Source: Caballeronia sp. SEWSISQ10-4 2 (GTDB lineage Bacteria; Pseudomonadota; Gammaproteobacteria; Burkholderiales; Burkholderiaceae). Taken from it: a stretch of DNA of 45,630 nucleotides. The stretch spans positions 1 to 45,630 of the forward strand of contig NZ_JALPRJ010000068.1 in assembly GCF_030464885.1 (NCBI RefSeq), given 5' to 3'. Of this stretch, positions 34,429 to 42,531 are shown one piece after another. Below the pieces are notes generated by a model that did no database searches, was not told the DNA's origin, and worked only from the letters and a program-made list of their open reading frames with translations. Numbering within the stretch: position 1 is the stretch's first letter; each line of letters starts with the position of its first letter. The position numbers and the translations under genes were made by a program.

Positions 34429-34558
34429 GAGCGGTTCCTCCGCGGTCTTAGCGGATTGTTCAGGGCTTGCGAGTCGACATCGGCGTGACTCCTCATCTGC
34501 AGGCGTAGGTGTACCATGGCCTCTCGCGAGCGACTATTCACCACAATGTTGACGGGCT

Positions 34559-35497
34559 ATGAAGCAGAACTTCACAGTCAGGCAGGGCGCGCTCGATGGC
34601 GTGGAGGTGTTCCTGAGCGTTGCCCAGCATCGCAGTTTTCGCCGGGCAGCCGCGGAACTCGGAGTGACGCCGTCCGCCATCAGCCAGACGGTGCGTGTAC
34701 TTGAAGCGCGCATTGGCGCTGCGCTCTTCATACGCACCACGCGTAGTGTCGGCCTAACCGAAGCTGGCGAACGGTTTCTTTCGCACGCAAAGCCTGCCTT
34801 CGAGGAGCTTGTCGCCGCTAGTGAGGTTGCGCGCGGACTCGGCCAGCGGCCCTCCGGATTGTTGCGTCTTTCAGTGCCGCGCGCGGTGGTGCCAATCCTG
34901 CTGGAACCACTGATTGCATCCTTCTGCCAGGCTTATCCCGAGGTCGAATTGGAGATCGCCACAAGCAAGGATCTGATCGATCTTGCAGCGGAAGGGTTCG
35001 ACGCCGGTATCCGGCTGGGCCAGTTCGTCGACCCCGACATGGTCGCCGTACCGTTGACGCCACCGTTTCGTCTCATCGTTGTCGGCAGCCCAGCCTACTT
35101 CGCCGTGCGCGGCCGGCCCAAGCACACGGACGATCTGCGCCAACACGCGTGCTTGCGGTGGCGGCGATCCAGCGGCGCGCTCGCGCTATGGTCATTCAAC
35201 GACGACGGCCGCGCGATCGAGATTGCCGTATCGGGCCCTCTCATCGCCCATGATTTTCCCACCATGCTGGGCGCGGCAGTCGAAGGTATGGGCCTTGCGC
35301 AGCTACCTGAGCCGATGGTCGCCGAAGGGTTGAGAACGGGAAGACTGGTGCACGTGCTGGAGCCGTTCGCGCCGGTGATACCGGGAGTATTTCTCTACTA
35401 TCCAAGCCGCCGGCAGATCATGCCGAAGCTGCGCGCCTTCATCGATCATGTGAAGAGCCACCCGGCAGGCCGTGACAAAGTTCCGGGTACAAGGTGA
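34559..35497 (+). CDS. LysR family transcriptional regulator
   Basis: A 312-residue LysR protein with the winged helix at the N terminus (FLSVAQHRSFRRAAAELGVT...ISQTVRVLEARIG) and an effector domain of the CrgA/DmlR-like group (LLRLSVPRAVVPILLEPLI, FDAGIRLGQFVDPDMVAVPL). It is divergent from the membrane protein gene at 33598-34428, the usual arrangement for LysR control of a neighbour. The short gap to 35506 is convergent. Confidence 0.92.
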   Translation: MKQNFTVRQGALDGVEVFLSVAQHRSFRRAAAELGVTPSAISQTVRVLEARIGAALFIRTTRSVGLTEAGERFLSHAKPAFEELVAASEVARGLGQRPSGLLRLSVPRAVVPILLEPLIASFCQAYPEVELEIATSKDLIDLAAEGFDAGIRLGQFVDPDMVAVPLTPPFRLIVVGSPAYFAVRGRPKHTDDLRQHACLRWRRSSGALALWSFNDDGRAIEIAVSGPLIAHDFPTMLGAAVEGMGLAQLPEPMVAEGLRTGRLVHVLEPFAPVIPGVFLYYPSRRQIMPKLRAFIDHVKSHPAGRDKVPGTR

Positions 35498-35505
35498 CTG
35501 ATGTG

Positions 35506-36483
35506 CTACTGAGGTTTCTTCTCCGTGCGCATTGCACGCGGTGAGTCCGTCATCACCGCATCGATTCCAAGAGCGGCAGCGGTTGCGTACGCGTCGGCCG
35601 AGTCAACACCGAATGCAACGATCTTCACGTTCCCATTGGTCTTGAAACACTTAACCGCCGCGGGTGTCCACCACCGTGCGTCGACCTTCGACACCCCCGT
35701 CCCCAACGTGAAGTGCTCGACCACCTCGACCTGACGATGCAACTCGATTCCGACCCAGCTTCCCGCGGGAGGCGGGTTGTCACACGTGCCGCCAAGCGAG
35801 AGATCGACCAAACGATTCCGCGTCGCGTCACGCGTCTCGAACACCTGGGCCTCGGGGTGGGTTTTCATGAGCTCAATCGCATCGGCGTCCGTGGAATACA
35901 GGCGCACGCGCGACCATGCGTGCGCGCTGTCGAGAACCCGGGCGACCGCTTCGACCAGCGGCGCCGCGAGTGATTGTTTCATGTCGAGCATGATCGGCAC
36001 GCTTGGCGGCACCGCATCCAGCGCTTCACGCAAGGTCGGGATGCGCAGAGGGTCAGCGCGATAAGGGTAGCTGACCCGTCCCGAAGCGTCCTTGCGGCTA
36101 AACGAATAACCCGCGTTGAGCTTGCGAAGATCGTTTAGCGTGATGTCGTCGAGACGACCTTGCCCGTCTGTGAGCGAGCCAAGGTCCGCGGGACGGTAGA
36201 GCACGGGAACACCGTCCTTTGTCACCTGAACAGTCATCCAGAGCGCATCCGCGCCGTTTTCCAGCGCCGTGCCGAACGCTTGCAACGTGTTCTCGGGTGT
36301 ATCCCCGGTGCCACCACGATGCGCGACGATAAACGGCGCAGCGAGTGCAGGCGTGAGTGAGAGCGCGGTGATGATCACCAGCGCAGCCGCGGTAATGCGA
36401 GAGCGTGTGCTGCGCGCTAACCTGATCCGCTGAACCGGTGCTTTTCCAGGCTGCGTAAAACCAGTTGAGACAAATTTTTTCAT
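35506..36483 (-). CDS. Glycerophosphodiesterase-family protein with a degenerate active site
   Basis: A 325-residue exported protein of the glycerophosphodiester phosphodiesterase (GDPD) fold. The start at 36483 (MKKFVSTGF) gives a signal sequence with a long basic head, core AAALVIITALSLTPALAA and cleavage near residue 48. AHRGGTGDTPENTLQAF carries the first catalytic histidine. Yet where enzymes have ELD metal ligands this reads WMT (82-84), and the second histidine region (normally HD) reads YRP (96-98). So the metal site and one catalytic base are missing. It may bind rather than cleave, or use other chemistry. I recall related Burkholderia proteins with the same WMT-like change, so it may be a distinct subfamily. 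Confidence 0.88.
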   Translation of the reverse strand: MKKFVSTGFTQPGKAPVQRIRLARSTRSRITAAALVIITALSLTPALAAPFIVAHRGGTGDTPENTLQAFGTALENGADALWMTVQVTKDGVPVLYRPADLGSLTDGQGRLDDITLNDLRKLNAGYSFSRKDASGRVSYPYRADPLRIPTLREALDAVPPSVPIMLDMKQSLAAPLVEAVARVLDSAHAWSRVRLYSTDADAIELMKTHPEAQVFETRDATRNRLVDLSLGGTCDNPPPAGSWVGIELHRQVEVVEHFTLGTGVSKVDARWWTPAAVKCFKTNGNVKIVAFGVDSADAYATAAALGIDAVMTDSPRAMRTEKKPQ

Positions 36484-36970
36484 TATTGTGTCATGCTTAT
36501 TAAATAAAAGAAGATCTGTCTTCAGGTTTGATGACGGCATTGAGACGCCGCAAGAAGCGGCAACAACGAAAGCGTCATGCCGTGGCAGGGTACGGGAAGC
36601 GTCGGAACGTATCAGCAAGATCGCGAATACGCATGATCGTATCGCTTCAGTGAATAAATGTCATTGAATAACCTGACGAATCCATGACCGCTGTAACCGG
36701 ACCTTCCAGCGCGAACCAGATTGCATTCTGATGCGTGGTTTCAGGCACGCTCGAGAATCACGCACAAACCGATGGCGTACGGTCATGCCAAAGAGACTGT
36801 CTCGCGCTTGGCCGTGCCACAATCCACTTTAGACGCGGGCCTTGGCCATCTCGCGTGGGTCAGGTCCAGGCGAGAACCTAAAAACCGCCGAGAGTAGGGG
36901 CACCGGATAATTGTCCGGCGCAGCCGCTTCCATCCACTCAATCCATTCTTCAAATACCGGGCAGCATCAG
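36484..36970. other. Divergent intergenic region
   Basis: No gene found in this 487-base gap. An imperfect inverted repeat (GCGAATACG...CGTATCGC) lies at 36623-36644. Promoters for the diesterase-like gene and the thioredoxin fusion should lie here; none is strong by eye. Confidence 0.4.
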
Positions 36971-37786
36971 ATGAACGTCGGTCCTCTTTCGCTACCCCTG
37001 CCTCCGTTGATCTTCTTCATCAGCGTGGTGGTTTCCTTGTTTGCCGGATGGCTCTTTCGCAAGAACCGCGCGAACGTGGATGGAGCGATCTTCAGCAGTG
37101 TGTTCACCGGGCTGGTGGTGGCTCGGCTGTCGTTCGTCCTGCGTTACCTGCCGGCCTATAAAGGTGGTCTCGTGAAGATGCTTGATTTCCGGGATCAGGG
37201 ATTCGACTTGATCGCCGGTCTGATAGCCGGAGGATGTGTGGTCGGATGGTTTCTCCTACGCCGCCGTACCATGCGTGTGCCGTTGTTAGCTGCCGTCGTG
37301 GCCGGAGCGGTGGTCTGGACTTCGGTAACCTCGTTTGTCCATTTATCGAGGCAACCGGCGAACGTACCGGTTGTCTCTCTGATCAATATCGATGGCGCTC
37401 GCCAGTCCTTGACCAAAGGCGACGGCAGGCCAATCGTGCTGAACCTGTGGGCGACGTGGTGCCCTCCGTGTCAGGCGGAAATGCCCGTTCTCGCAGAGGC
37501 TCAGGCGCAGACTCCGGGTCTTCATATCGTGTTCGTGAACCAGGGCGAGACGCGCGATGTAGTAAGCAGCTATCTGAACTCACATGATCTTCACATCAAG
37601 AACGCTTTGCTTGACCCCGATCTTGCCGTCGCGAGAGCCGTTTCGGCTACCGCGTATCCCACGACGCTTTTCTATGACGCGCAAGGCCGCCTGCTATCGG
37701 CCCACTTGGGACAGTTTTCACGGGCCACGTTTGCACAGGCGATTGAACAGTTCTATCCGGAGATTGAATTGAAGGATTTTCAGTGA
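36971..37786 (+). CDS. Membrane-anchored TlpA-like thioredoxin fusion
   Basis: A 271-residue protein. The N-terminal half (1-125) has four hydrophobic segments with an arrangement resembling the first part of prolipoprotein diacylglyceryl transferase (PLPPLIFFISVVVSLFAGWL, FSSVFTGLVVARLSFVL). The C-terminal half is a periplasmic thioredoxin domain with WCPPC (163-167), strand LNLWATW and cis-proline AYPTT. The domain would act as a disulfide reductase or donor in the periplasm. The fusion is known in several proteobacteria. The ATG at 36971 has a weak ribosome site. Confidence 0.88.
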   Translation: MNVGPLSLPLPPLIFFISVVVSLFAGWLFRKNRANVDGAIFSSVFTGLVVARLSFVLRYLPAYKGGLVKMLDFRDQGFDLIAGLIAGGCVVGWFLLRRRTMRVPLLAAVVAGAVVWTSVTSFVHLSRQPANVPVVSLINIDGARQSLTKGDGRPIVLNLWATWCPPCQAEMPVLAEAQAQTPGLHIVFVNQGETRDVVSSYLNSHDLHIKNALLDPDLAVARAVSATAYPTTLFYDAQGRLLSAHLGQFSRATFAQAIEQFYPEIELKDFQ

Positions 37787-37877
37787 TTGCCGTGGCGTCG
37801 TGCTTCCACCACCGGCCAAGCCTGGCGCACTATGATGCGATTTTCAGGCATTGAACGATGACCCCACTGTTTACCGG

Positions 37878-38306
37878 ATGGCGCACACCATGACCGCACG
37901 CACCAACACCTCCGCAGAATTCCCTTCCACGGTCGTCACGTTGCAGAGCAACCATGACTTCGAGGCGACCGTTTCCCGGCTCAAATCGGCGTTGGCCACA
38001 CACAGCGTGACGCTCTTCGCCGAGATCGACCAGAGCGCCGCCGCCGTGGACGCCGGCATGCCCTTGAGGCCCACCCGGCTCTTTCTGTTCGGAAACCCGA
38101 AGGCAGGCACGCCGGTGATGGAAGCCAACCCGCACGCGGCGCTTGAGCTGCCGCTAAGAGCCGTTGTCTGGGAAGACAGCGGGAAGACGGTATGGGTGGA
38201 CTATCAGGATGTGACAACGACGCTTGAGCGCGACTATAAGGTCAACGAGAAGCTGATTGCACCCTTGAGGAAAATGCCGGCTTTGCTAAGAGCCGCTTTG
38301 GCTTAA
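37878..38306 (+). CDS. DUF302 family protein
   Basis: A protein of about 142 residues of the DUF302 family, whose members are often encoded near redox and membrane-stress genes. Seen: the SNHDFEATVSRLKSALATHS opening, TLFAEIDQSAAA, LFLFGNPKAGTPVM and the closing KVNEKLIAPLRKM. The start is uncertain: TTG at 37851 and ATGs at 37878 and 37890 are in frame and none has a clear ribosome site. It lies 90 bases after the thioredoxin fusion on the same strand. Role unknown. Confidence 0.88.
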   Translation: MAHTMTARTNTSAEFPSTVVTLQSNHDFEATVSRLKSALATHSVTLFAEIDQSAAAVDAGMPLRPTRLFLFGNPKAGTPVMEANPHAALELPLRAVVWEDSGKTVWVDYQDVTTTLERDYKVNEKLIAPLRKMPALLRAALA

Positions 38307-38441
38307 AGGCATCAGTCGTGACACGAACGGCCATTCGAAAACTGATTCCGCCTTTTCCGCTGAAAGACGGGATTTTGTGTGGCACGGTAACATTCATCGC
38401 TTGAATCGGAACGTTACTCCCACCTTTCAAGACTCAACCCT

Positions 38442-38903
38442 ATGACGATGTCGCTAGCCCTCGACCCTGACTTCTGCGATTTGCTGACGGACAGCCACCT
38501 TCGGGTGGTCGGAACGCCCCTGCTAGATAATGAGGCCTTGCAGGCCGACGCCGCGCGATGGTTATACGAAGATGCGCCATTTTGCGTGGTCGCGCACAAC
38601 ACCGACGCAGACCCGCGGTTTGTCTATGCAAACCGGGCCGCGCAGCAATGTTTTGAATATACGTGGGCCGAAATGACGGCGCTGCGTTCCCGGTTGTCGG
38701 CAGAACATCCTGACCGCGAGGAACGTGATGGCTTGCTTGAATCGGTACGAACCAAAGGTTACGCAAGCGGCTACCGCGGCCTTCGCATAGCGAAGTCGGG
38801 AAGACGCTTCTGGATCGAGAATGTAACGGTCTGGAACCTGATCAATCGCGAAGGCGTGTATTGCGGGCAGGCCGCGACCTATCGCCAATGGAAGGATGTT
38901 TGA
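38442..38903 (+). CDS. MEKHLA domain protein
   Basis: A 153-residue cytoplasmic protein of the MEKHLA family, a PAS-like fold first described in plant HD-ZIP III proteins. Characteristic stretches are LLTDSHLRVVGTPLL, LYEDAPFCVVAHNTDADPRF, YANRAAQQCFEYTWAEMTAL and SRLSAEHPDREER. No output domain is attached, so it would act as a stand-alone sensor or binding protein. It begins 136 bases after DUF302 and is followed by a cupin gene. Confidence 0.88.
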   Translation: MTMSLALDPDFCDLLTDSHLRVVGTPLLDNEALQADAARWLYEDAPFCVVAHNTDADPRFVYANRAAQQCFEYTWAEMTALRSRLSAEHPDREERDGLLESVRTKGYASGYRGLRIAKSGRRFWIENVTVWNLINREGVYCGQAATYRQWKDV

Positions 38904-38969
38904 GCGAGGTGTGCCCGGTCCAGATACCCGTAGTTGGATGGAAGTTTCCCAATCTCCCTAGAGGTCTGC

Positions 38970-39467
38970 ATGCACCGTTGCGTCATCAATCTGGACGAAG
39001 TCGAATTGCATTCATTTCCGGCCGAGCACGCTCCGTCCGGCGCCGCGGCGGAACGCTTCGCGCCGCGCATCGGTATGCTTGGGCGACAACTCGGTGCGTC
39101 GAAGCTCGGCTATAGCCTGATCGCGCTGGCACCGGGCAAGCGTGCTTTTCCTTTTCATAGTCATCGCGTCAATGAAGAGATGTTTTTCGTGGTGGCCGGG
39201 CAAGGGGAGATTCGCCTTGGCGATGATCGTCACGCACTCCGCGCCGGCGACGTGGTCGCGTGTCCCGCGGGCGGCCCGGAAACGGCGCATCAGATCATCA
39301 ATACCGGCGACGTGGAATTGCGATATCTCGCGGTTAGCACGCAGGAGTCGCCGGAGGTTTGCATGTATCCCGATTCCGGCAAGTACGCGGTGATGGTGGC
39401 CGGCGAGGGCGGTTTCAGAACGGTGGGGCGGCTTGAGGAATCGTTGAGCTATTGGGAAGACGAGTGA
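38970..39467 (+). CDS. Cupin domain protein
   Basis: A 165-residue single-cupin protein. The two cupin motifs are FPFHSHRVNEEMFFVVAGQG, holding the His-x-His...Glu metal ligands, and DVVACPAGGPETAHQIINTG with the distal histidine. The ATG at 38970 follows AGAGG. It follows the MEKHLA gene by 66 bases and may be co-transcribed. The general class includes sugar isomerases, dioxygenases and storage-type binders, so function is undetermined. Confidence 0.88.
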   Translation: MHRCVINLDEVELHSFPAEHAPSGAAAERFAPRIGMLGRQLGASKLGYSLIALAPGKRAFPFHSHRVNEEMFFVVAGQGEIRLGDDRHALRAGDVVACPAGGPETAHQIINTGDVELRYLAVSTQESPEVCMYPDSGKYAVMVAGEGGFRTVGRLEESLSYWEDE

Positions 39468-39547
39468 AGTGTTCGAGGTGCCGTGCGTGAGGGCGTCCGG
39501 TATAGCGGCACTTTTTTAAGCGGAATCCTTGGCCCATCGCTTGCTCG

Positions 39548-39922
39548 CTAGTCTCTCGTCACGCCCTGCGTTCTTCGCTTGTCTGGTCCTTGGGCGTTGG
39601 CGCGTACGTGACATCCAATCCACCTGGCACATCTGCCGATAGCCGCAACGAGGGAGTACTCCGGGCGGGGCACGCTCACAAGACCGTACACCGCAGAAGT
39701 TCCAAGCGCTTCTATTTCGACAAACGTATCGTAGGGAAGCACATGGCATCCGCCTTCCTCGATGGCGACCGAAACAGGACCGGTCACATTTAAAAGCCAG
39801 TCCAGAGAAGGGTCACGATAGGTCAACCGAAGCACGCCGTCGATCGCGACGACTTGCGTTCCGGCTCGCTGACGTCGGGCATTGAGTTGCCCGGGATAGA
39901 AACATTGCCTGATCGCTTTCAT
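39548..39922 (-). CDS. DUF2917-like protein
   Basis: A 124-residue protein. Its middle (VVAIDGVLRLTYRDPSLDWL, GPVSVAIEEGGCHVLPYDTF, VEIEALG) looks like the compact beta domain of DUF2917 proteins. These are often encoded next to MocR/GntR regulators in Burkholderia, as here. AAAGG lies eight bases before the start. It is divergent from the MocR gene with 216 bases between, containing a palindromic operator. Assignment to DUF2917 is by memory of pattern only. Confidence 0.65.
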   Translation of the reverse strand: MKAIRQCFYPGQLNARRQRAGTQVVAIDGVLRLTYRDPSLDWLLNVTGPVSVAIEEGGCHVLPYDTFVEIEALGTSAVYGLVSVPRPEYSLVAAIGRCARWIGCHVRANAQGPDKRRTQGVTRD

Positions 39923-40036
39923 AAGACGCGCCTTTGCTGTTTGTTTGAATTCGCTCTACGCACCTTCGCGAAAAAGGGCTTAAGCACGACTCAAGCTTAT
40001 TGAGGCGGCTCCCTTTGCGACAGATTCAGCGCTGTA

Positions 40037-40075
40037 CAATCTGTTCCGAAACAGATTGATCATTCAACATCTGTT
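40037..40075 (+). promoter_or_regulatory. Operator-like palindrome upstream of the MocR gene
   Basis: CAATCTGTT-CCGA-AACAGATTG is a perfect 9-bp inverted repeat (40037-40058). A third half site ATCTGTT follows in direct orientation at 40069-40075. TACAAT at 40035-40040 overlaps it and could be a -10 element. MocR proteins typically bind repeated sites near their own divergent promoter. Confidence 0.65.
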
Positions 40076-40138
40076 TCCGTCCAATTTCCTCGCTTCTGTA
40101 TCTGGCGCGAGCGATGGGTTACCAGCAGCATCTGCACA

Positions 40139-41614
40139 ATGACACTCTCCTTCGAAACGCCGCCTCGAGATCTGCCCATGACGGGCGAGCCGCTTTATGA
40201 GCGCCTGGCCGAGCACTATCGCCGTGTGATTGCCTCGGGGACGCTTGTGCCGGGCGATCGCATGCCTTCTGTCCGGGCGTTGATGCATAGGCACCAGGTC
40301 AGCCTCTCGACGGCGCTGCAGGTCTTCCGGCGTCTGGAAGATGCCGGTTGGCTGCAGGCAAAACCACGTTCCGGATATTTCGTTCGTCGACGGACGACGC
40401 CGGTTTTACCCGGCGTAGATGAACCGGCAAACGTAACTGCGCCCGCGGAGGCGCAGTTTGTAGGTCTGCACGAATCCATATCGAAGGTAATCGCCCAAGC
40501 CCAGCAGTTTCCCGATGCGCTGAACCTGGGTGGGGCAACGGCCGCGGCATCACTTTATCCAACCGCACGGCTGCAATCCTTGACGATGAAAATCCTTCGG
40601 CACAGGCCGACGCTTCTTACGGAAGCGGGAGGGGATTCAGGAGGCGCCGTGTTCCGGCAAGCCGTTGCGAAACGTGCTCTTTCCGCGGGCCTGACGCTCT
40701 CGCCTGACGAAGTGGTCGCAACAACCGGTGGTGTGGAAGCGGTGAACCTGGCGCTGCGGGCGGTTACTCAGGCCGGCGATACAGTGGCGATCGAATCCCC
40801 GGCGTTCTTTGGGTTGTTGCAGATTATCGAGAGCCTGGGCCTGCGCGCGCTCGAGATTTCCACTAGCCCCACAACGGGGCTGTCGCTCGAAGCGCTGGAG
40901 ATGGCGCTGCTTGCATACGGAAACATCAAGGCTCTGGTTGTTGTGCCGCATCTGCAGAATCCGCTTGGCAGCGTCATGCCCAACGAGCGAAAGGCCGAGC
41001 TCGTCCGGCTTTGCGCGCGGCACCGGGTTGCGGTGATCGAGGATGAACCCTATCGGGAGTTGCTTGACGACGCCGACCAGAACAAGCCTTTGAAGGCATG
41101 GGACCGCGAGGGTGGGGTCATTCATTGCGCGTCGCTGAATAAAGTCCTGGCGCCTGGATTGCGGCTAGGGTGGATGTCGCCCGGCCGATGGCATGCACGC
41201 GTCAAGATGCTTAAATTCGCGCAGAGCCGGAATAACGACAGCTTGCCTCAACTCGTTGCCGCGGAATTCATTGGCTCCGGTGCCTATGATCGACATCTAT
41301 TCCAGCTACGCGAACGACTAAGGACACAACGGGAAGCTACCGCCGACGCTATCGCGCGTTATTTCCCGTCCGGTACGAGGCTTAGCATGCCCGTTGGCGG
41401 CGTAGTGCTCTGGGTCGAGTTGCCGGCAGGGTCGGATTCCGGGCGGCTGTTCGAAGTGGCGCTGACGCAGGGAATTCGCATAGCGCCCGGAACCATATTC
41501 TCGAATTCGCTGCGCTTTGCTTCGTTCATTCGTTTAAGTTGTCCGCAGCCGTTTGATCAAGCATTAGACGATGCATTGCAGCGTCTTGGAAGGCTCGCTC
41601 GGGACATTGCCTGA
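40139..41614 (+). CDS. MocR-type PLP-dependent transcriptional regulator
   Basis: A 491-residue regulator made of a GntR winged helix (about 15-85, PLYERLAEHYRRVIASGTLV, RMPSVRALMHRHQVSLSTAL) and a fold-type-I aminotransferase domain. The PLP-binding lysine is in ASLNKVLAPGLRLGW, and NPLG (in QNPLGSVMPNERK) and DEPYREL mark the cofactor pocket. The domain senses an amino compound through PLP chemistry. It is divergent from the DUF2917-like gene, and both may respond to the palindrome in between. The regulated pathway is unknown; PdxR, GabR and similar names would be guesses. Confidence 0.92.
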   Translation: MTLSFETPPRDLPMTGEPLYERLAEHYRRVIASGTLVPGDRMPSVRALMHRHQVSLSTALQVFRRLEDAGWLQAKPRSGYFVRRRTTPVLPGVDEPANVTAPAEAQFVGLHESISKVIAQAQQFPDALNLGGATAAASLYPTARLQSLTMKILRHRPTLLTEAGGDSGGAVFRQAVAKRALSAGLTLSPDEVVATTGGVEAVNLALRAVTQAGDTVAIESPAFFGLLQIIESLGLRALEISTSPTTGLSLEALEMALLAYGNIKALVVVPHLQNPLGSVMPNERKAELVRLCARHRVAVIEDEPYRELLDDADQNKPLKAWDREGGVIHCASLNKVLAPGLRLGWMSPGRWHARVKMLKFAQSRNNDSLPQLVAAEFIGSGAYDRHLFQLRERLRTQREATADAIARYFPSGTRLSMPVGGVVLWVELPAGSDSGRLFEVALTQGIRIAPGTIFSNSLRFASFIRLSCPQPFDQALDDALQRLGRLARDIA

Positions 41615-41788
41615 CGGCAACAGCGCTTCATAGGGATATTGACCATTTCTCTACACGGGGCATGGTAATAATCTTTCTTTAAGCTTTCATGTTTCTAGCC
41701 GTCAGGCGCATGGGCCGGACTTGAGGCGCCTTACTAACGAGCCATACAACAACTACCCGCTTATTTCTGCTTCGCTTAACGAATACTG

Positions 41789-41818
41789 TTGACTTGTTAT
41801 TTCGCGGTTGCATAAAAT
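41789..41818 (+). promoter_or_regulatory. Sigma-70 promoter for the Mg-transport leader
   Basis: TTGACT (41789-41794) and TAAAAT (41813-41818) are 18 bases apart. A start near 41826 would give a leader of about 700 bases before the transporter at 42532. Confidence 0.7.
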
Positions 41819-41842
41819 TCAATCATCGTCACAAAAGGGCCA

Positions 41843-41884
41843 ATGCCTTGGACACTTGTAGTCGTCGACCTCTGGATTGTTTAG
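41843..41884 (+). CDS. Leader ORF 1 (13 aa)
   Basis: MPWTLVVVDLWIV begins about 17 bases after the predicted transcription start, behind AAAAGGG. It is followed at once by a CTGCC/GGCAG stem. It is hydrophobic with two tryptophans. Such a short ORF may be chance; its position at the 5' end of a long leader makes it worth noting. Confidence 0.3.
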   Translation: MPWTLVVVDLWIV

Positions 41885-42157
41885 CTGCCTGACCGGCAGG
41901 ACTCCGCGCTCGAATTCTCTAGCCGCCGTCTTGCCACCAGGCAGACGGTGCGCGTCGTAGTACTTTCGCAGTACTTTTCTCGTGCACCCCCTATTGCGCC
42001 AATCGGTCGCAGCGTTTGTTTGCGTCTGAACGGCGCCTCGCCGTGAGCCAACACTCGCGGCCGCTTTTGCACGCGCTGTGTTCCGCATTCAGGAACCAGC
42101 GCGGCGTGGATCAACACGTGCATATCAAGCGCGTACGAAGCATGAAAAGGAGCCGTT

Positions 42158-42211
42158 ATGACGGACAGTGACAGTTACCCCTTAAGCCCCATGACCATCA
42201 CCAAGCTTTAA
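42158..42211 (+). CDS. Leader ORF 2 (17 aa), MgtL-like peptide
   Basis: MTDSDSYPLSPMTITKL, with a very good AAGGAG five bases before the ATG. It has acidic residues and prolines near the start, as in the enterobacterial MgtL leader peptide, in which acidic/proline-rich nascent chains destabilise ribosomes when magnesium is low. Similarity is in composition and placement, not in a real alignment. Confidence 0.45.
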   Translation: MTDSDSYPLSPMTITKL

Positions 42212-42311
42212 GGACAGCAAGTAGACCTGCTTCGACGCGCGCAAGGCACGATCGGACTCCGTGCTGCTGGCTTTCCGAGAAGCGAATAAGCCAATCGCCT
42301 GGAGAAATACC

Positions 42312-42449
42312 ATGTACTTCGGTCTGCTCGTCTCGTCACCTCCGCATGCTCAGGAAGCGCGCCACTACGTCGCCGCACTCCCGTGCGGCTCTGCCCGCCC
42401 GCGTCGGCTAGCGGTGCTCTGGCGTGCTATTGCAAATCTAATTGCTTAG
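42312..42449 (+). CDS. Leader ORF 3 (45 aa)
   Basis: A 45-residue ORF, starting MYFGLLVSSPPHAQEARHYV, with GGAG seven bases before the ATG. It contains a basic middle (GSARPRRLAVLWRA) and ends 82 bases before the transporter. A stem TGGCTT/AAGCCA lies just upstream (about 42269-42292). It may be a small membrane-active protein or another regulatory ORF. No family recognised. Confidence 0.45.
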   Translation: MYFGLLVSSPPHAQEARHYVAALPCGSARPRRLAVLWRAIANLIA

Positions 42450-42531
42450 CAGCGTTTTCCGCTGCATGCGTTTGCGTTCGCAGCCGAGGCGCCTTTAACA
42501 CTCAAATATTCCATCGCTTCCGGGGAGCATC

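Noticed and set aside
41819..42123. Minus-strand frames of 80-90 residues in the transporter leader
   Set aside because: No ribosome site and no family; they overlap each other and oppose the strong plus-strand promoter.
42161..42180. A PHO box inside leader ORF 2 (reverse ACTGTCACTGTC)
   Set aside because: The two CTGTC units are only six bases apart, not the 11-base period PhoB needs.
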